Below are positions 1 to 9,337 of a DNA stretch of 64,000 bases, piece by piece. The notes beneath the pieces are model-generated. The model did no database searches. It had not been told where the DNA came from and saw only the letters and a program-made list of their open reading frames with translations. The stretch is taken from the NCBI GenBank assembly GCA_963709425.1, contig CAVPWG010000004.1, positions 496,001 to 560,000 of the forward strand, given 5' to 3'. A program made the translations under genes and the position numbers. The stretch is from JAICJC01 sp963709425. Lineage in GTDB: Bacteria > Actinomycetota > Thermoleophilia > Gaiellales > JAICJC01. Each line of letters opens with the position of its first letter. The stretch's first letter is position 1.

Positions 1-1084
1 GCTGCAGGGCGATGCCGTTCTCGTAGTAGCGGTCGTCGAGGGTCTGCGTGCGCAGCTTCGAGTAGTTCGTGACGCTGGCGAAGCGCTCGGCGACCGCGTT
101 CGATGCCAGGCCGGAGCCCTGCGCGGCCAGGACGAGTGCCCCCAGGGCCAGAGTAAGGGTCGCGGCGAGGATGACGAATCGATGCCGGTGCGGCGCGATC
201 AGCGCGGCGACGCACAGCCCGAATGCGAGCCCGAGCAGCATGTTGCGGTTGAGGCTCAGCACGATCCCTGTCAGCGTGACGGCCGCCATGCCCCGTCCCA
301 GCAGTCGATGCCGGGTCGGCCCCCACAGGCAGTAGGCGAGCGCGAATCCGGAGGCGATGTAGACGGTGGTCAGTCCCGGTGGCCGCACGCGCAGGAACCC
401 CGTGCCCTCGTGTGTGAGCGCGGAGCCGATATCGCCCGGGTTTATCAGGAATACTTGCGTCGCTGCCCCGACGAGCTCCTGCACCACCTGGAGGGCGACG
501 ACGACCACCACGCCGGCGCCGATGAGGACGAACGCTGTCCGGCGTCCACGCGCGAGCGCTGCGAGTGCAGGCCAGAAGGCAGCATAGAAGAGCATGTCGC
601 GCGCGTCGAGCAGGGCGGTGTGCACGCTGGCACCGTTCTCCATCCCGACCCACACACCGGCGATCACCGCTGTCAGGAACGCTGCAGTGACCAGGCTCTC
701 CCGGCTGGTGGCGATCGCGGCCACGAAGCGGCGCACGTCGCCAGGAAGCAGCACAAGGCAGCCGATGGCAACCCCCAGCACGATCTCCGCAGGAAAGAAC
801 TGCAGTGATGAGACCCCGAGCTGCGGCAGCGCGTTCATTTCCACGGCCGTGCCGACGCTCCAAAGAATCGCGATGTAGCCGGCCACAGGCACACGCGCCA
901 CGAGCGTCGCGAACAGCGCGCCTACCGGCACGAGGGCGGGCTTGAGGTTGCCCCTGGCGACCGTCATGCCGATCCCAGCGGCTAGAGCGACGGTCGCGGC
1001 GAGCCACCCGGCCTGCTCGGGCAGGCCGGACGCCGAGGCGGCCATCCGGGGCTTGGAAAACCCCCAGTCGATCTCGCGAAGCAC
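1..1084 (-). CDS. O-antigen polymerase/ligase family membrane protein (3' end outside window)
   Basis: Seen: the minus frame is open from the left edge to about 1084 and encodes about 361 residues rich in hydrophobic helices. It carries a motif like T-x-S-x-NR in a helix (SLNRNMLLGL) and, near the window edge, a soluble stretch ending LDDRYYENGIALQ. Known: a membrane protein with a large loop followed by an (S/D)DR-x-x-x-W-x-x-A-type motif is typical of the Wzy_C O-antigen ligase/polymerase family. Start: GTG at 1084 is preceded by GGAGG four bases upstream; the next candidate is ATG at 1045. Inferred role: polymerises or ligates the repeat unit exported by the Wzx at 4231-5709. The C-terminus is missing because the window ends. 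Confidence 0.75.
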   Translation of the reverse strand, partial: MLREIDWGFSKPRMAASASGLPEQAGWLAATVALAAGIGMTVARGNLKPALVPVGALFATLVARVPVAGYIAILWSVGTAVEMNALPQLGVSSLQFFPAEIVLGVAIGCLVLLPGDVRRFVAAIATSRESLVTAAFLTAVIAGVWVGMENGASVHTALLDARDMLFYAAFWPALAALARGRRTAFVLIGAGVVVVVALQVVQELVGAATQVFLINPGDIGSALTHEGTGFLRVRPPGLTTVYIASGFALAYCLWGPTRHRLLGRGMAAVTLTGIVLSLNRNMLLGLAFGLCVAALIAPHRHRFVILAATLTLALGALVLAAQGSGLASNAVAERFASVTNYSKLRTQTLDDRYYENGIALQ

Positions 1085-1170
1085 GCACCCTCCGTTACGC
1101 CAATTGCCGCGGCTCGCAGGCTCGGCCGCACGGGCTGCCGACCCAGGCCGCACGATATCGTTAACCGGAC

Positions 1171-2823
1171 GTGACCGGGCACCTAGACGACACGGGCCAC
1201 GCGCCGTCAGACCACCGATCGGCGCGAACGGTCGCGGTCTTGCCCGCCTCGGCACGCGCGGCCCACGCCGAGCTCCTGCAGGCGCTCGAGCCGGCCTTCC
1301 GGGTCCGGTTTACGGGCAGCGATCCCGCCGACATCGCCGCCGCCGTCGCCGCGATTGTCTTCCCGGGCGGCCGGGCGTCGGAGCGGCTGTCGATCCCCAG
1401 CCTCGTCCTAACCGAGCCGCACGCCGGCGCGGACCGCGGCTCCGGGTTCGCCGTCCGCCTATCCGACTCGCCCTGGCTCGAGCGCGCCCTGCGCGGCCAG
1501 AAGCTGGTGGAGCGCCACGCCCCGCGGCCGGCGCCGGTCGCAGCCGACGGCGCGGCGGTGCTCGCGACCGTCGACGGGCGTCCCGTCTGGGTGTCGCGCC
1601 GGTCGGCCGGCGTCGAGCAGGTGACGGCGAGCGCGATGCTGGCCGAACTCGGCGACCGCGACTTCCTGCGCGATCACTTCACGGCCGGCCGGTTCTGGTC
1701 GCTGCTCCCGCTCGTCCAGTTCCTCATCCACCTCTCGCCCGGCGGAGGGCGGGGGGCGCAACCCCCGCGCGCGTGCTTCGTGATCGACGACCCCAATCTC
1801 CGTCTGCGCTCGTACGGCTACGTCCGTTTCGGCGAGCTCGCGAGGGACGCGCGCGAGCACGGATACCACGTCGCCGTGGCCACCATCCCGCTCGACCTCG
1901 TGTTGCCCGGCAGTCGGGCGCTGCCGCTGTTTCGCACGCTCCCCTCGCACCTCTCGCTCGCCGTACACGGCAACGACCACGTGCGGCTGGAGCTAGCCAG
2001 ACGCCGCAGCGCGCGGGAGGCCGACCGGCTCGTGCAGACGGCTCTAGCCCGCGTCGAGCGATTCGAGCGGCGGGCTGGGATTCGCATTGACCGAGTGATG
2101 TGCCCTCCGCACGGGGGGTGTAGCGCGGTCACCTTGCGGGCGCTAAGCCGGTGCGGCTTCGACGCCCTCACCGCGTCGCGACCGTTTCCGTGGGACGGGT
2201 TCGCCGGCCAGCGCCGCTGGCGGCTCGGCGGGTGGCTGCCGGCCCAGCTTGTCGGGGGCGGGATGCCGGTGATCCCGCGCCACCCTCTCACCGGTCACCT
2301 GGACGATCTCGTGCTGCGGGCCCTGCTGGGGATCCCGCTCGTCGTCTACCTCCACCACGGCGACCTGGCCGGCGGGCTGGATCCGCTGCGGCGAGCCGCG
2401 GAACGAATCGGATCGCTCGGCGACGTCGAATGGACATCCCTCGCGGGCATCGCCCGGCGGAATGCGCACTGCCATGAGGGCGACGGGGTGGCGATGGTCA
2501 CGGTCTACTCGCGCGCTGTCCGGGTGCCACGGCCCGCCGCAGCCCGGGTCGAGGTCGAGCTGCCGCGCATCTATGCACCCGAAGGCGACCCGGTGCTCGA
2601 GGTGAATGGCGTGCGGCACGCCCTGGTTCCGCACCGGGAAGGGACGGCGGCAGCGATGCTCGCTAAGCCGCCGCGCAGTGACGAGCTTCGGATCCGAGTG
2701 CACTCGGCACAGCCAACGCAAGCCGCCGCCGTGTGCCGTCGCCCGGGGGCGTGGCCCCTCGCCCGGCGGGCGATGACTGAGACTCGTGACCGGTCCCTGC
2801 CCTGGGTACGGTGGGCGCGCTGA
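1171..2823 (+). CDS. Polysaccharide-deacetylase-like protein
   Basis: Seen: 550 aa, GTG start, no signal peptide. The middle third holds a NodB/carbohydrate-esterase-4-like pattern: an acidic pair in CFVIDDPNLR (about 203-211), an H-x-x-x-H metal motif in HGNDH (266-270) and CPPHG (311-315). About 200 residues precede it and 200 follow, without a recognised domain. Known: CE4 enzymes bind a metal through Asp-His-His and remove acetyl groups from sugars. Inferred: a cytoplasmic or envelope deacetylase acting on this polysaccharide, though family membership is distant and activity is not assured. Its 3' end overlaps the next gene by 13 nt, so the two are co-transcribed. Divergent from the polymerase gene at 1-1084. 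Confidence 0.6.
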   Translation: MTGHLDDTGHAPSDHRSARTVAVLPASARAAHAELLQALEPAFRVRFTGSDPADIAAAVAAIVFPGGRASERLSIPSLVLTEPHAGADRGSGFAVRLSDSPWLERALRGQKLVERHAPRPAPVAADGAAVLATVDGRPVWVSRRSAGVEQVTASAMLAELGDRDFLRDHFTAGRFWSLLPLVQFLIHLSPGGGRGAQPPRACFVIDDPNLRLRSYGYVRFGELARDAREHGYHVAVATIPLDLVLPGSRALPLFRTLPSHLSLAVHGNDHVRLELARRRSAREADRLVQTALARVERFERRAGIRIDRVMCPPHGGCSAVTLRALSRCGFDALTASRPFPWDGFAGQRRWRLGGWLPAQLVGGGMPVIPRHPLTGHLDDLVLRALLGIPLVVYLHHGDLAGGLDPLRRAAERIGSLGDVEWTSLAGIARRNAHCHEGDGVAMVTVYSRAVRVPRPAAARVEVELPRIYAPEGDPVLEVNGVRHALVPHREGTAAAMLAKPPRSDELRIRVHSAQPTQAAAVCRRPGAWPLARRAMTETRDRSLPWVRWAR

Positions 2824-3794
2824 TCGACCGGCGGCACCTCGGCTACTCGCTGCGTGCCGGGACGTGGGTGCATCTCGGCCGCCGCGCACGATGGCGGCTC
2901 GCCTCTGGAAGCGAGCGGCCGGCGCTGGCGCCGAGCTGGCCGATCCCGCCGGACATCCGCGAGCGCCTACGCGTGCGGTGGCCGGCGCGATACTGCTGGG
3001 CCCACATCGGGGCGTTGGCGGACCGAATCAAGACCGGGATCGCTGCCCATGTGCCGGTCGAGTTGGTGGAGATCGACCAGCCGCTCGGCAACGTCGTGCT
3101 CCTGGAGGTCGCGGGGCTGGGTGGGACGGGCCGCGTGCTGATCGACTGCGACGACCGATCGCTGTTGCACGAGGACGGCACTCATGTCGACCTGTGCTTC
3201 AAGCTGCAGTACTCCCGCGAGGGCTACGGCAGCCCCCACGTTGTCGCAGGCGGCTACGTCTGCCCACAGCCGGCGCTTTACCGCTATCGGTCGAACTGGC
3301 GCGCGCTTCGAGAATGCCGGCCGCCGGACATCGACGTCTACGGCCGCTTCGGCGCCGCCCCCGAGAAGCAGGACGTCCGCGCGCGGGCGCTCGCGTTGCT
3401 CGGAGCTCAGGACCGGTTCCCCTTCCGCGGCGGGGCCGTCGCAGTGTGGTGGGGCGAGTACATGGACGAGATGTGCCGAGCCCGTGTCTGCGTCGACCTG
3501 CCTGGCCGAGGAGAGCTCTGCTACCGCCTGATCGAGTATCTCGCGGTGGGCGCATGCGTCATCGGGCCGGAGCTCGAGAACCAGTTGCCGGTGCCGCTCG
3601 AGTCGGGGGTCCACCTTGTGCGCACCCCACGTAACCTCGACGAGCTCCTCGACGCATGCGAACGGCTCCTGGCAGAGCCTGAGCGGAGAGCGGCAATCGG
3701 CCGGTCAGCGGGCGAGTACTTCGACCGGCACCTGGCGCTCGAGCAGCTGGGCGCCTACTACGTCGACATCATGCGGCGCACGCTCGAGGGATGA
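2811..3794 (+). CDS. Glycosyltransferase-like protein
   Basis: Seen: 327 aa, GTG start inside the last codons of the upstream gene. The C-terminal third reads like the donor-binding half of a GT-B glycosyltransferase: a Glu-containing stretch RLIEYLAVGACVIG, then a segment LDELLDACERLLAEPERR typical of the closing helices of GT4/GT1-like enzymes. The N-terminal half is not obviously similar to a known family and resembles exostosin/CAP10-type layouts only loosely. Inferred: transfers a sugar in assembly of the local polysaccharide. The 3' end overlaps the convergent gene at 3758-4234 by 37 nt. Confidence 0.55.
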   Translation: MGALIDRRHLGYSLRAGTWVHLGRRARWRLASGSERPALAPSWPIPPDIRERLRVRWPARYCWAHIGALADRIKTGIAAHVPVELVEIDQPLGNVVLLEVAGLGGTGRVLIDCDDRSLLHEDGTHVDLCFKLQYSREGYGSPHVVAGGYVCPQPALYRYRSNWRALRECRPPDIDVYGRFGAAPEKQDVRARALALLGAQDRFPFRGGAVAVWWGEYMDEMCRARVCVDLPGRGELCYRLIEYLAVGACVIGPELENQLPVPLESGVHLVRTPRNLDELLDACERLLAEPERRAAIGRSAGEYFDRHLALEQLGAYYVDIMRRTLEG

Positions 3795-4234
3795 CTCGAG
3801 GATGTCTGGAGGCTGGCCGCCACCTCCCGCAGGACGGCCGGGAACTCGGCAGAGCCGGCGACCTCTTCATCCTGCAGGACGAGCGTGTCCGGGTCGATCG
3901 GCAGCATGGTTGGGCGGGTGGACACGATCAGTAGCTCGCTTGCCTTGCGGGCGACGACCAGCGGCTGCACCCCTCGATCAAACCGCCGGACGCGAAGCGC
4001 GGTGAACCGGTCTCCGAGAGCGCGCGCGCGTCGTCGACTGCGGCGGTCGCTCGCAGCTGCATCCTTGCGACCACGGCCACCGCCCCTGGCGGCTCGGAGA
4101 CGGCGGCTTGGTGAGGATGTGTGGATCCGGGCGTCGCATCTCGGACACGCATCCGCGATCCGCGGGCTCGGGGTAGGCCCAGCGGCTCCGGGCAGATATG
4201 AAGAGGCCAGCTCCATGCCGTCCTCGATACTCAC
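3758..4234 (-). CDS. Hypothetical protein coupled to wzx
   Basis: Seen: 158 codons starting with GTG at 4234. The GTG overlaps the stop of the flippase gene as GTGA (4231-4234), and a good ribosome site GGAGGTG lies about nine bases upstream inside the flippase gene; these two signals are why I call it real. The protein has one CPRC pair near residue 28, a basic Arg-rich middle (about 40-70) and a more ordinary C-terminal half (FDRGVQPLVVARKASELLIV, then an acidic DEEVAGSAEF). I do not recognise the family. Its last 37 bases run into the 3' end of the convergent glycosyltransferase gene. A frame error in the Arg-rich middle cannot be excluded. Confidence 0.45.
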   Translation of the reverse strand: MSIEDGMELASSYLPGAAGPTPSPRIADACPRCDARIHTSSPSRRLRAARGGGRGRKDAAASDRRSRRRARALGDRFTALRVRRFDRGVQPLVVARKASELLIVSTRPTMLPIDPDTLVLQDEEVAGSAEFPAVLREVAASLQTSSSHPSSVRRMMST

Positions 4235-5709
4235 GCCCTGGCCACCTCCGTCGCCGGCGCGCGCGCCTGCCGAGCTGCCTCGGCCAAGAGGCCGAGCGGG
4301 CCGCGGGCGAAGAGCAGGACGAGCGCGGAGTAGACCACGAGCGCCGCGGCGGCACCGACGGCAGCGCCGGCCAAGCCGCCGCCCACCGACGTCTCGACGG
4401 CCCGCGCGCAAAGGGCGGTGGGCAGGGCGAAGCAGGCACCTCGCAGGCAAGCCGGCCAAACGCGCGCGGTCGTCCGCGCACGCACGGCGCGCGAGAGGAT
4501 GACGGCCTCGGTGAGTGACGCAAGCAGCCACCCGATCCCGATCGCAGCCACCCCGACAGCCCCGACCAGACCGAGCGCGACGGTCAGCCAGATGACACCG
4601 TTCGCGGCAGTCGCACGGAGAGGCGTGCGGGCGTCGTTCGTGGCATACAGGAAGCCGGAGCATGCGACCGAGATGGGGCCGCTGAACACCAGACCCGCGC
4701 TGGCCCAGGGGATGATGTCCGCAGCCTGGGTCCACCGCTCCCCGAACACCGCCGGCACGAGTTGGTCGGCGACGCCCGAAAGCGGCCCAAGCACCGCCAC
4801 GGCCAGCAGGCTCGTCACGGCGGCAAGATTGTCGACTGTCACACCGAGCTCTTCCCCCGCGCGGTTCAGCTGTGACATGGCCGGATACGAGACGCGAAGG
4901 AGAGCCGAGAACACGAGGAACGGCACCTGCATGACGCGTGCTGCGAGGGACCACAACCCTAGGACAGAGATTCCCGCAACGACGGCGATGCCGAGATTGA
5001 GCCCCTCGTCCCGGGCGAGGGCCACCACCCCGCGGGCCTGGAACCGGGCCCCGAACCCAAGCAGCGCCCGCAGCCGGCCGAAGTCGAAGCGCGGCCCGAT
5101 CCACCCGGACGACGAGAGGTAGACGAGCAGCACGGTGGCGACCGCGCTTCGCACGACCGCGCCGGAGGCGAGCCCCCAGACGCCGAACCCGGCCAGAACC
5201 AGCGGGATCGACCAGGCGTAGAATGTGACCGACTCCACCAGCTCGGCGATGACGATCGGGCGGTAATGCAGGCTGCGCTCGAGCACGATCGTAGACGGGG
5301 CGCGAGCGGCGACGAACGGCAGCGAGAGGGCCATCAGACCGGCCACAAGGCCGACCCGCCCGAAGAAGGACCCGGCCACGAGGGTGAGCGCCGCCAGTGC
5401 GCTGCTCGTGGCCAGCTGAAACCCGAGCAGCGCGCGCAGGTCGTCGCGGCTCGGGTCGTCGCCGCGACGGATCAGCGCCACGCCCATGCCGCCATCTGAA
5501 AAGAACGTCGCGACCGTGACCAGCGTCGCGCCGAACGCCACGGCGCCGAAATCCTCAGGCACCAGCAGGCGGGCCAGGATGATGTTGCCTGTCAGCGCGA
5601 TCACCTGCGTCGTCGCCGTGCGGATAGCGATCAGCAGGGCGCCGGCCGCGGCCCGCCTCCTGACCTCAGTGGGCTCGATCCGGCCCTCTGCGGGAAGGGG
5701 CGTCTTCAT
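4231..5709 (-). CDS. Wzx-type polysaccharide flippase
   Basis: Seen: 492 aa, strongly hydrophobic with about 12-14 predicted membrane helices. The N-terminal pattern, in which a short cytoplasmic leader is followed by a helix with IILARLLVPEDFGAVAF, is the hallmark of the MOP-superfamily Polysacc_synt group. Start: ATG at 5709 overlaps the sulfotransferase stop as ATGA, although the frame stays open far upstream. Known: these flippases move undecaprenyl-linked repeat units across the membrane. Inferred: exports the repeat unit initiated by the transferase at 17577-19076 for polymerisation by the protein at 1-1084. Translationally coupled to its neighbours on both sides. Confidence 0.85.
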   Translation of the reverse strand: MKTPLPAEGRIEPTEVRRRAAAGALLIAIRTATTQVIALTGNIILARLLVPEDFGAVAFGATLVTVATFFSDGGMGVALIRRGDDPSRDDLRALLGFQLATSSALAALTLVAGSFFGRVGLVAGLMALSLPFVAARAPSTIVLERSLHYRPIVIAELVESVTFYAWSIPLVLAGFGVWGLASGAVVRSAVATVLLVYLSSSGWIGPRFDFGRLRALLGFGARFQARGVVALARDEGLNLGIAVVAGISVLGLWSLAARVMQVPFLVFSALLRVSYPAMSQLNRAGEELGVTVDNLAAVTSLLAVAVLGPLSGVADQLVPAVFGERWTQAADIIPWASAGLVFSGPISVACSGFLYATNDARTPLRATAANGVIWLTVALGLVGAVGVAAIGIGWLLASLTEAVILSRAVRARTTARVWPACLRGACFALPTALCARAVETSVGGGLAGAAVGAAAALVVYSALVLLFARGPLGLLAEAARQARAPATEVARA

Positions 5710-6683
5710 CCCGACCACTCCGCGTCCGTGTAGAAGCGGGACGAGATCTCCTCGACGGACGCCCGTAGTGCTGCGACGTCCTGTGGCTCCATGCGTGGTC
5801 GCCAGTTGGCCGCCGCGCGGCGGCTGTCGCGCAGGAGAGCGTGCGCTACCCCGGTCGGAGCGTCCACCGGATTGCCGGGGGCGGTCGTGCGTGCCACCTC
5901 GGCGGCGATCGCCGTCGAGTACGCGGTGTCGACGTGCCGGCACATCGCCTGGAAGCCGTCGACCGGGTGGGTGGACAGGTCCTCGTGCCGCAGGAAGAGC
6001 CAGTTCGGCCGCTCCCGCCGGTACCGGTCGACGGTCGCATAGAGGCACTTCCAGAGGAGTCCTGCCTCGGACACCGCGTCCGGGCGGCGGCGTACGGCCG
6101 CCTCGATCTCGGCCGCGAACGGCGCCAGGTCGCGCTCCATCAGCGTCGGCTGGGACACGAAGTTCACGAAGTCGAAGCGCCAGTCGAGCCGCAACAGGCT
6201 GGCTGCAAACGCCGCCGGGTGGCGGATGAGGACGATGACATCCATCCGGAATGTTTCCGCGAGCCACTCGGCCGAGAGCAGCGCGATCGGGTCCTTCACG
6301 AGCGGACGGCAGCCTGCGGAACGCGCCCGTCGCAGCACGCGCGCGATCTGCGCCGCGCGTATACCGGCCCTTGGCGAGCGTACGGCAGCCGCCCTGGCGT
6401 CGCGCCAGCAGAACTCGAGCCGCAGCATGCGGGCGATGTCGTCACGATAGGGCTGAGCGGTCTCAGCGTCGATGTGCATGAACCACGAGGGAAATCGCGC
6501 GCCGCAGAGGCCGGGGTAGAGATGATCGAGGTTGAACGGCTCAGGCAGGTAGATGACCCCGTCGTCCGCCGCAAGAGTGGTCCCTACCCAGGTCGTCCCC
6601 GATCGATGTGCCCCGGTGACGAGCACGGGACCGGACGTGCTCGCGGCCGCGCCGGTCGAAGCGGTCGATGTTCGGACCGTCAC
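5706..6683 (-). CDS. PAPS-dependent sulfotransferase
   Basis: Seen: 325 aa, GTG start with GAGGGGG about eleven bases upstream. The 5'-phosphosulfate-binding loop is clear (VTGAHRSGTTWVGTTLA, residues 22-38) and a 3'-phosphate-binding RHP with a downstream Ser (VIVLIRHPAAFAASLLR, about 149-165) follows. A conserved LFLRHEDL is near residue 235. Known: these motifs bind PAPS in the Sulfotransfer_1/3 families. Inferred: adds sulfate to the polysaccharide repeat unit or to a lipid carrier. Coupled to the flippase by ATGA. No PAPS-making genes are in the window. Confidence 0.85.
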   Translation of the reverse strand: MTVRTSTASTGAAASTSGPVLVTGAHRSGTTWVGTTLAADDGVIYLPEPFNLDHLYPGLCGARFPSWFMHIDAETAQPYRDDIARMLRLEFCWRDARAAAVRSPRAGIRAAQIARVLRRARSAGCRPLVKDPIALLSAEWLAETFRMDVIVLIRHPAAFAASLLRLDWRFDFVNFVSQPTLMERDLAPFAAEIEAAVRRRPDAVSEAGLLWKCLYATVDRYRRERPNWLFLRHEDLSTHPVDGFQAMCRHVDTAYSTAIAAEVARTTAPGNPVDAPTGVAHALLRDSRRAAANWRPRMEPQDVAALRASVEEISSRFYTDAEWSG

Positions 6684-6815
6684 GGTTTCGGAGCCCCCTC
6701 GGGACGACTATGCGCCAGGATCGTAGCCGCCATCGCCAGCACGCTAGGTTCGCCGGCTGCACCCCGGAGCACCACAGTGGTAGCGTCGACCGGCGGGAGG
6801 AACGAAGGAGGCATC

Positions 6816-7898
6816 GTGGGGCTGCCGCCCATACGGGTCGCGATCGTATGCGACTTCCTACTGAAGTACGGATCGAATCAGGCGCGGTCCCTCGCTCAAT
6901 CCGGCGTGGACGTGCGGATGGTGGTTCGATCCCACTCCCTTGAGTTCGGCGGATCCGACGCCGAGCGAGAGGCCTTCCTCGCCGGGCTTGCGGCCGACAA
7001 CGTCCGTGTGCATGTCGTGCCGGCCCGAATCCGCTCGCCCGGCGCTCTCCCGGCGCTAGCTCGGATCCGGCGCGAGCTGCGGCAGTGGCAGCCGGACGTC
7101 GTCCACGTACACGAGAACCACGATCCCCGCCTCCTCGCGCTCACTGCCGGCTACCGAACGGTGTTCACGATCCATGACCCGGTGGAGCATCTCGGGGCGC
7201 GGGAGTTCAGCCGCATCGACACTTTGGTCTTCCGCCGCTGGTGCTCGCGCGCCGAACGGTTCGTGATCCACAGCGGTACCCTCGTCGAGGAACTGCCGCC
7301 GCACATCGACCGCCGGCGGGTCGTCGTCATCCCACACGGCACGTGGCCGCGCCCTGTGCCCCTTCCACCGCCACGACAGCCGGTTGTGCTCCTCTTCGGC
7401 CGTCTCGAGAAGTACAAGGGCGTTGACGTACTCTTGGCCGCGATGCCGCGTGTATGGGAGCGCCGCGCCGACGTGCGGCTCATCGTCGCCGGGGCGGGGC
7501 CGGCGGCGAAGCTCGTCCCGCGCGACCCGCGCATCACGCTCTACGACCGGTACGTACCGGAGCCGGACGTGGACGGCCTGCTCGCGCAGGCGTCGCTCGT
7601 AGTCCTCCCGTACACCCAGGCGAGCCAGAGCGGCGTCGGGCTGCTCGCTGTTGGCGCTGGTGTGCCGGTGGTCGTCAGCAACCTCGGAGCGCTGCCGGAG
7701 CTTGTCCATGACCCGACTCTTATTGCAACGGCGGGCGACCCCGCCGATCTCGCCCAGGTCGTCGTCCATCACATCGACCACGGACCGCAGTTCCGAGCCG
7801 GCGTGCTCGAGCATGCGCGCGCTCGCTTCTCTTGGTCGCACGTGGCCGATCGTACCGTCGCGCTCTACCGAGAGCTCATCGACGATGCCGGCTCATGA
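6816..7898 (+). CDS. GT4-family glycosyltransferase
   Basis: Seen: 360 aa, GTG start chosen because AAGGAGG lies four bases upstream; the open frame extends much further upstream but is antisense to the sulfotransferase there. N-terminal Rossmann-like half with DVVHVHENHDPRLLAL. The C-terminal donor half has VVLLFGRLEKYKGVDVLLAA and a Q-S-G-V-G-L loop where GT4 enzymes usually have the E-x7-E motif (PYTQASQSGVGLLAVGAGVP). Known: GT4 retaining transferases use nucleotide sugars. Inferred: builds the local repeat unit. Convergent with the next gene, with a 6-nt overlap. Confidence 0.8.
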   Translation: MGLPPIRVAIVCDFLLKYGSNQARSLAQSGVDVRMVVRSHSLEFGGSDAEREAFLAGLAADNVRVHVVPARIRSPGALPALARIRRELRQWQPDVVHVHENHDPRLLALTAGYRTVFTIHDPVEHLGAREFSRIDTLVFRRWCSRAERFVIHSGTLVEELPPHIDRRRVVVIPHGTWPRPVPLPPPRQPVVLLFGRLEKYKGVDVLLAAMPRVWERRADVRLIVAGAGPAAKLVPRDPRITLYDRYVPEPDVDGLLAQASLVVLPYTQASQSGVGLLAVGAGVPVVVSNLGALPELVHDPTLIATAGDPADLAQVVVHHIDHGPQFRAGVLEHARARFSWSHVADRTVALYRELIDDAGS

Positions 7899-9137
7899 GC
7901 GGACGAGGATCACGCCGGTCGTCCGAGGCATCCGCACGCTCGTGACACGGCCGAGCCCGGAGCCCCGATAGACGTGGCCGAGGCGCACGCGGCCCGCACC
8001 GGTCGTATGCGGGTTCACCAGCACAACCCCGTTCGCGAACTTCCGCCGAAAGACTCCGTTTGGCAGCACGCGGAACGGCCCGCGCGGCGCGCCGAGTGCG
8101 GCAGCCGTCCTGTACTCGGGCCACCACATCTCCGTGCCGTATCGCTCGGAGGCGTAGAACAGGTTCTCGCCGTCTGCGACAAGAAGCATTGTCGCAAGTC
8201 CATACCGCGCCCCGGAACGCTTCCTGGTAACCTCGTGGTCGAGCGCGAGCTTCCCGTTCGCCTCGGACCACGCGGCATGACGGAGCTTGGGAAGCCATTC
8301 GCCGTTCTCGATCGAGTCGCGACCGGCCCCCCCGTTCGTAAATGACTCCTCCATCGCCCCGTTGAGCGGCCCGTTCCACTTCTGCCAAAGCCCGCGGGTG
8401 ATCGTCGAGCCCCCGATGTTGGCGACGACCCCGAGACCCGCCGCGCGAAGTTGGAGGGCCACGTTCGAGAGGAATGAATAGACTGCTCCCTGCCACGCGG
8501 CGTCGGTCGGGTAAGCGGCACACCTGGACGCTTCGCCGACGATCACCCACCGCAGTGATGCGCCCGCGTCATCCAGGAAAACGCCGTCGAATCCGCCGGC
8601 CTTCGCGCGCGCGACCACCGCGGCGATCCCTGCCTGTTGATAGTCCGGATTGCCGACGTCCATGATCCAACCGGTCGGGTAGTCACGCACACCCAGTCGG
8701 TGCCCTTGTGCGTCGGTCAGGAACCAGCTCGGATGGCTCTCGTCTGCATCGGTGTATCCCACCCAGTCGGATGTGCCAAGCGAGTCACGGCTGTCCGACG
8801 CCATCATGTCCACGTACATGAGGATCCGCAGGCCCGGGTTTCGCGCCTTCAGCCGCGGGACGACTGCAGCGTCCGAGCTCTGCATCACCATCACTCGATA
8901 GCGGGCGCCCTCGGCTGCCGGGCCCAGTTTCGTCCCCCCGTAGCCATACACGACACGGAAGAACGGCCCGCGGCTGACGCCGGTCGATGCCGCCCCACTG
9001 CGCGCGACGGCACGCTGTGCGGAGAGGTTGGCAGACAGGGCGGTTGTGCAGCCGAGCCAGACTGCCGTCGTCGCGACGACGACCGCCACCAAGGCGCGGC
9101 CATGACGGCTGCCAAAGCGGGTTACTGGGGCTGCCAT
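7893..9137 (-). CDS. Secreted GHL15-like putative glycosidase
   Basis: Seen: 414 aa from ATG 9137, starting with a basic stretch and a hydrophobic helix (ALVAVVVATTAVWLGC), so a signal peptide or membrane anchor. The body looks like a TIM-barrel glycosidase: GLRILMYVDMM, then WIMDVGNPDYQQAGI and GFDGVFLDDAGAS with an acidic pair, which match the layout of the putative glycosyl-hydrolase-like family 15. A small beta-rich C-terminus follows. Inferred: trims or processes polysaccharide outside the cell. No strong ribosome site precedes ATG 9137, and another in-frame ATG lies about 29 codons upstream. Confidence 0.65.
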   Translation of the reverse strand: MAAPVTRFGSRHGRALVAVVVATTAVWLGCTTALSANLSAQRAVARSGAASTGVSRGPFFRVVYGYGGTKLGPAAEGARYRVMVMQSSDAAVVPRLKARNPGLRILMYVDMMASDSRDSLGTSDWVGYTDADESHPSWFLTDAQGHRLGVRDYPTGWIMDVGNPDYQQAGIAAVVARAKAGGFDGVFLDDAGASLRWVIVGEASRCAAYPTDAAWQGAVYSFLSNVALQLRAAGLGVVANIGGSTITRGLWQKWNGPLNGAMEESFTNGGAGRDSIENGEWLPKLRHAAWSEANGKLALDHEVTRKRSGARYGLATMLLVADGENLFYASERYGTEMWWPEYRTAAALGAPRGPFRVLPNGVFRRKFANGVVLVNPHTTGAGRVRLGHVYRGSGLGRVTSVRMPRTTGVILVRS

Positions 9138-9337
9138 GACCCCAGGGAGTGCTCTTGTGTGCGACGATGCATTGCCCGAACGAACCGGCAGGCACGTTAG
9201 CAGGCGCCGCCCGAAGCCTGTCATCGCCGCGTGTGTCTCGCCACTTGGCGGAGCCGCACCGGGGGTAGTAAGCTCCACCATCGAGGTGCCCGCTCTGACG
9301 AGACCGGGCGCGGAGGGAACGACGGCAAGGGGGCACG

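Noticed and set aside
5710..6267. Upstream extension of the flippase frame by about 186 codons
   Set aside because: It is antisense-frame noise over the sulfotransferase gene; composition is Arg/Pro-rich and the ATGA overlap fixes the start at 5709.
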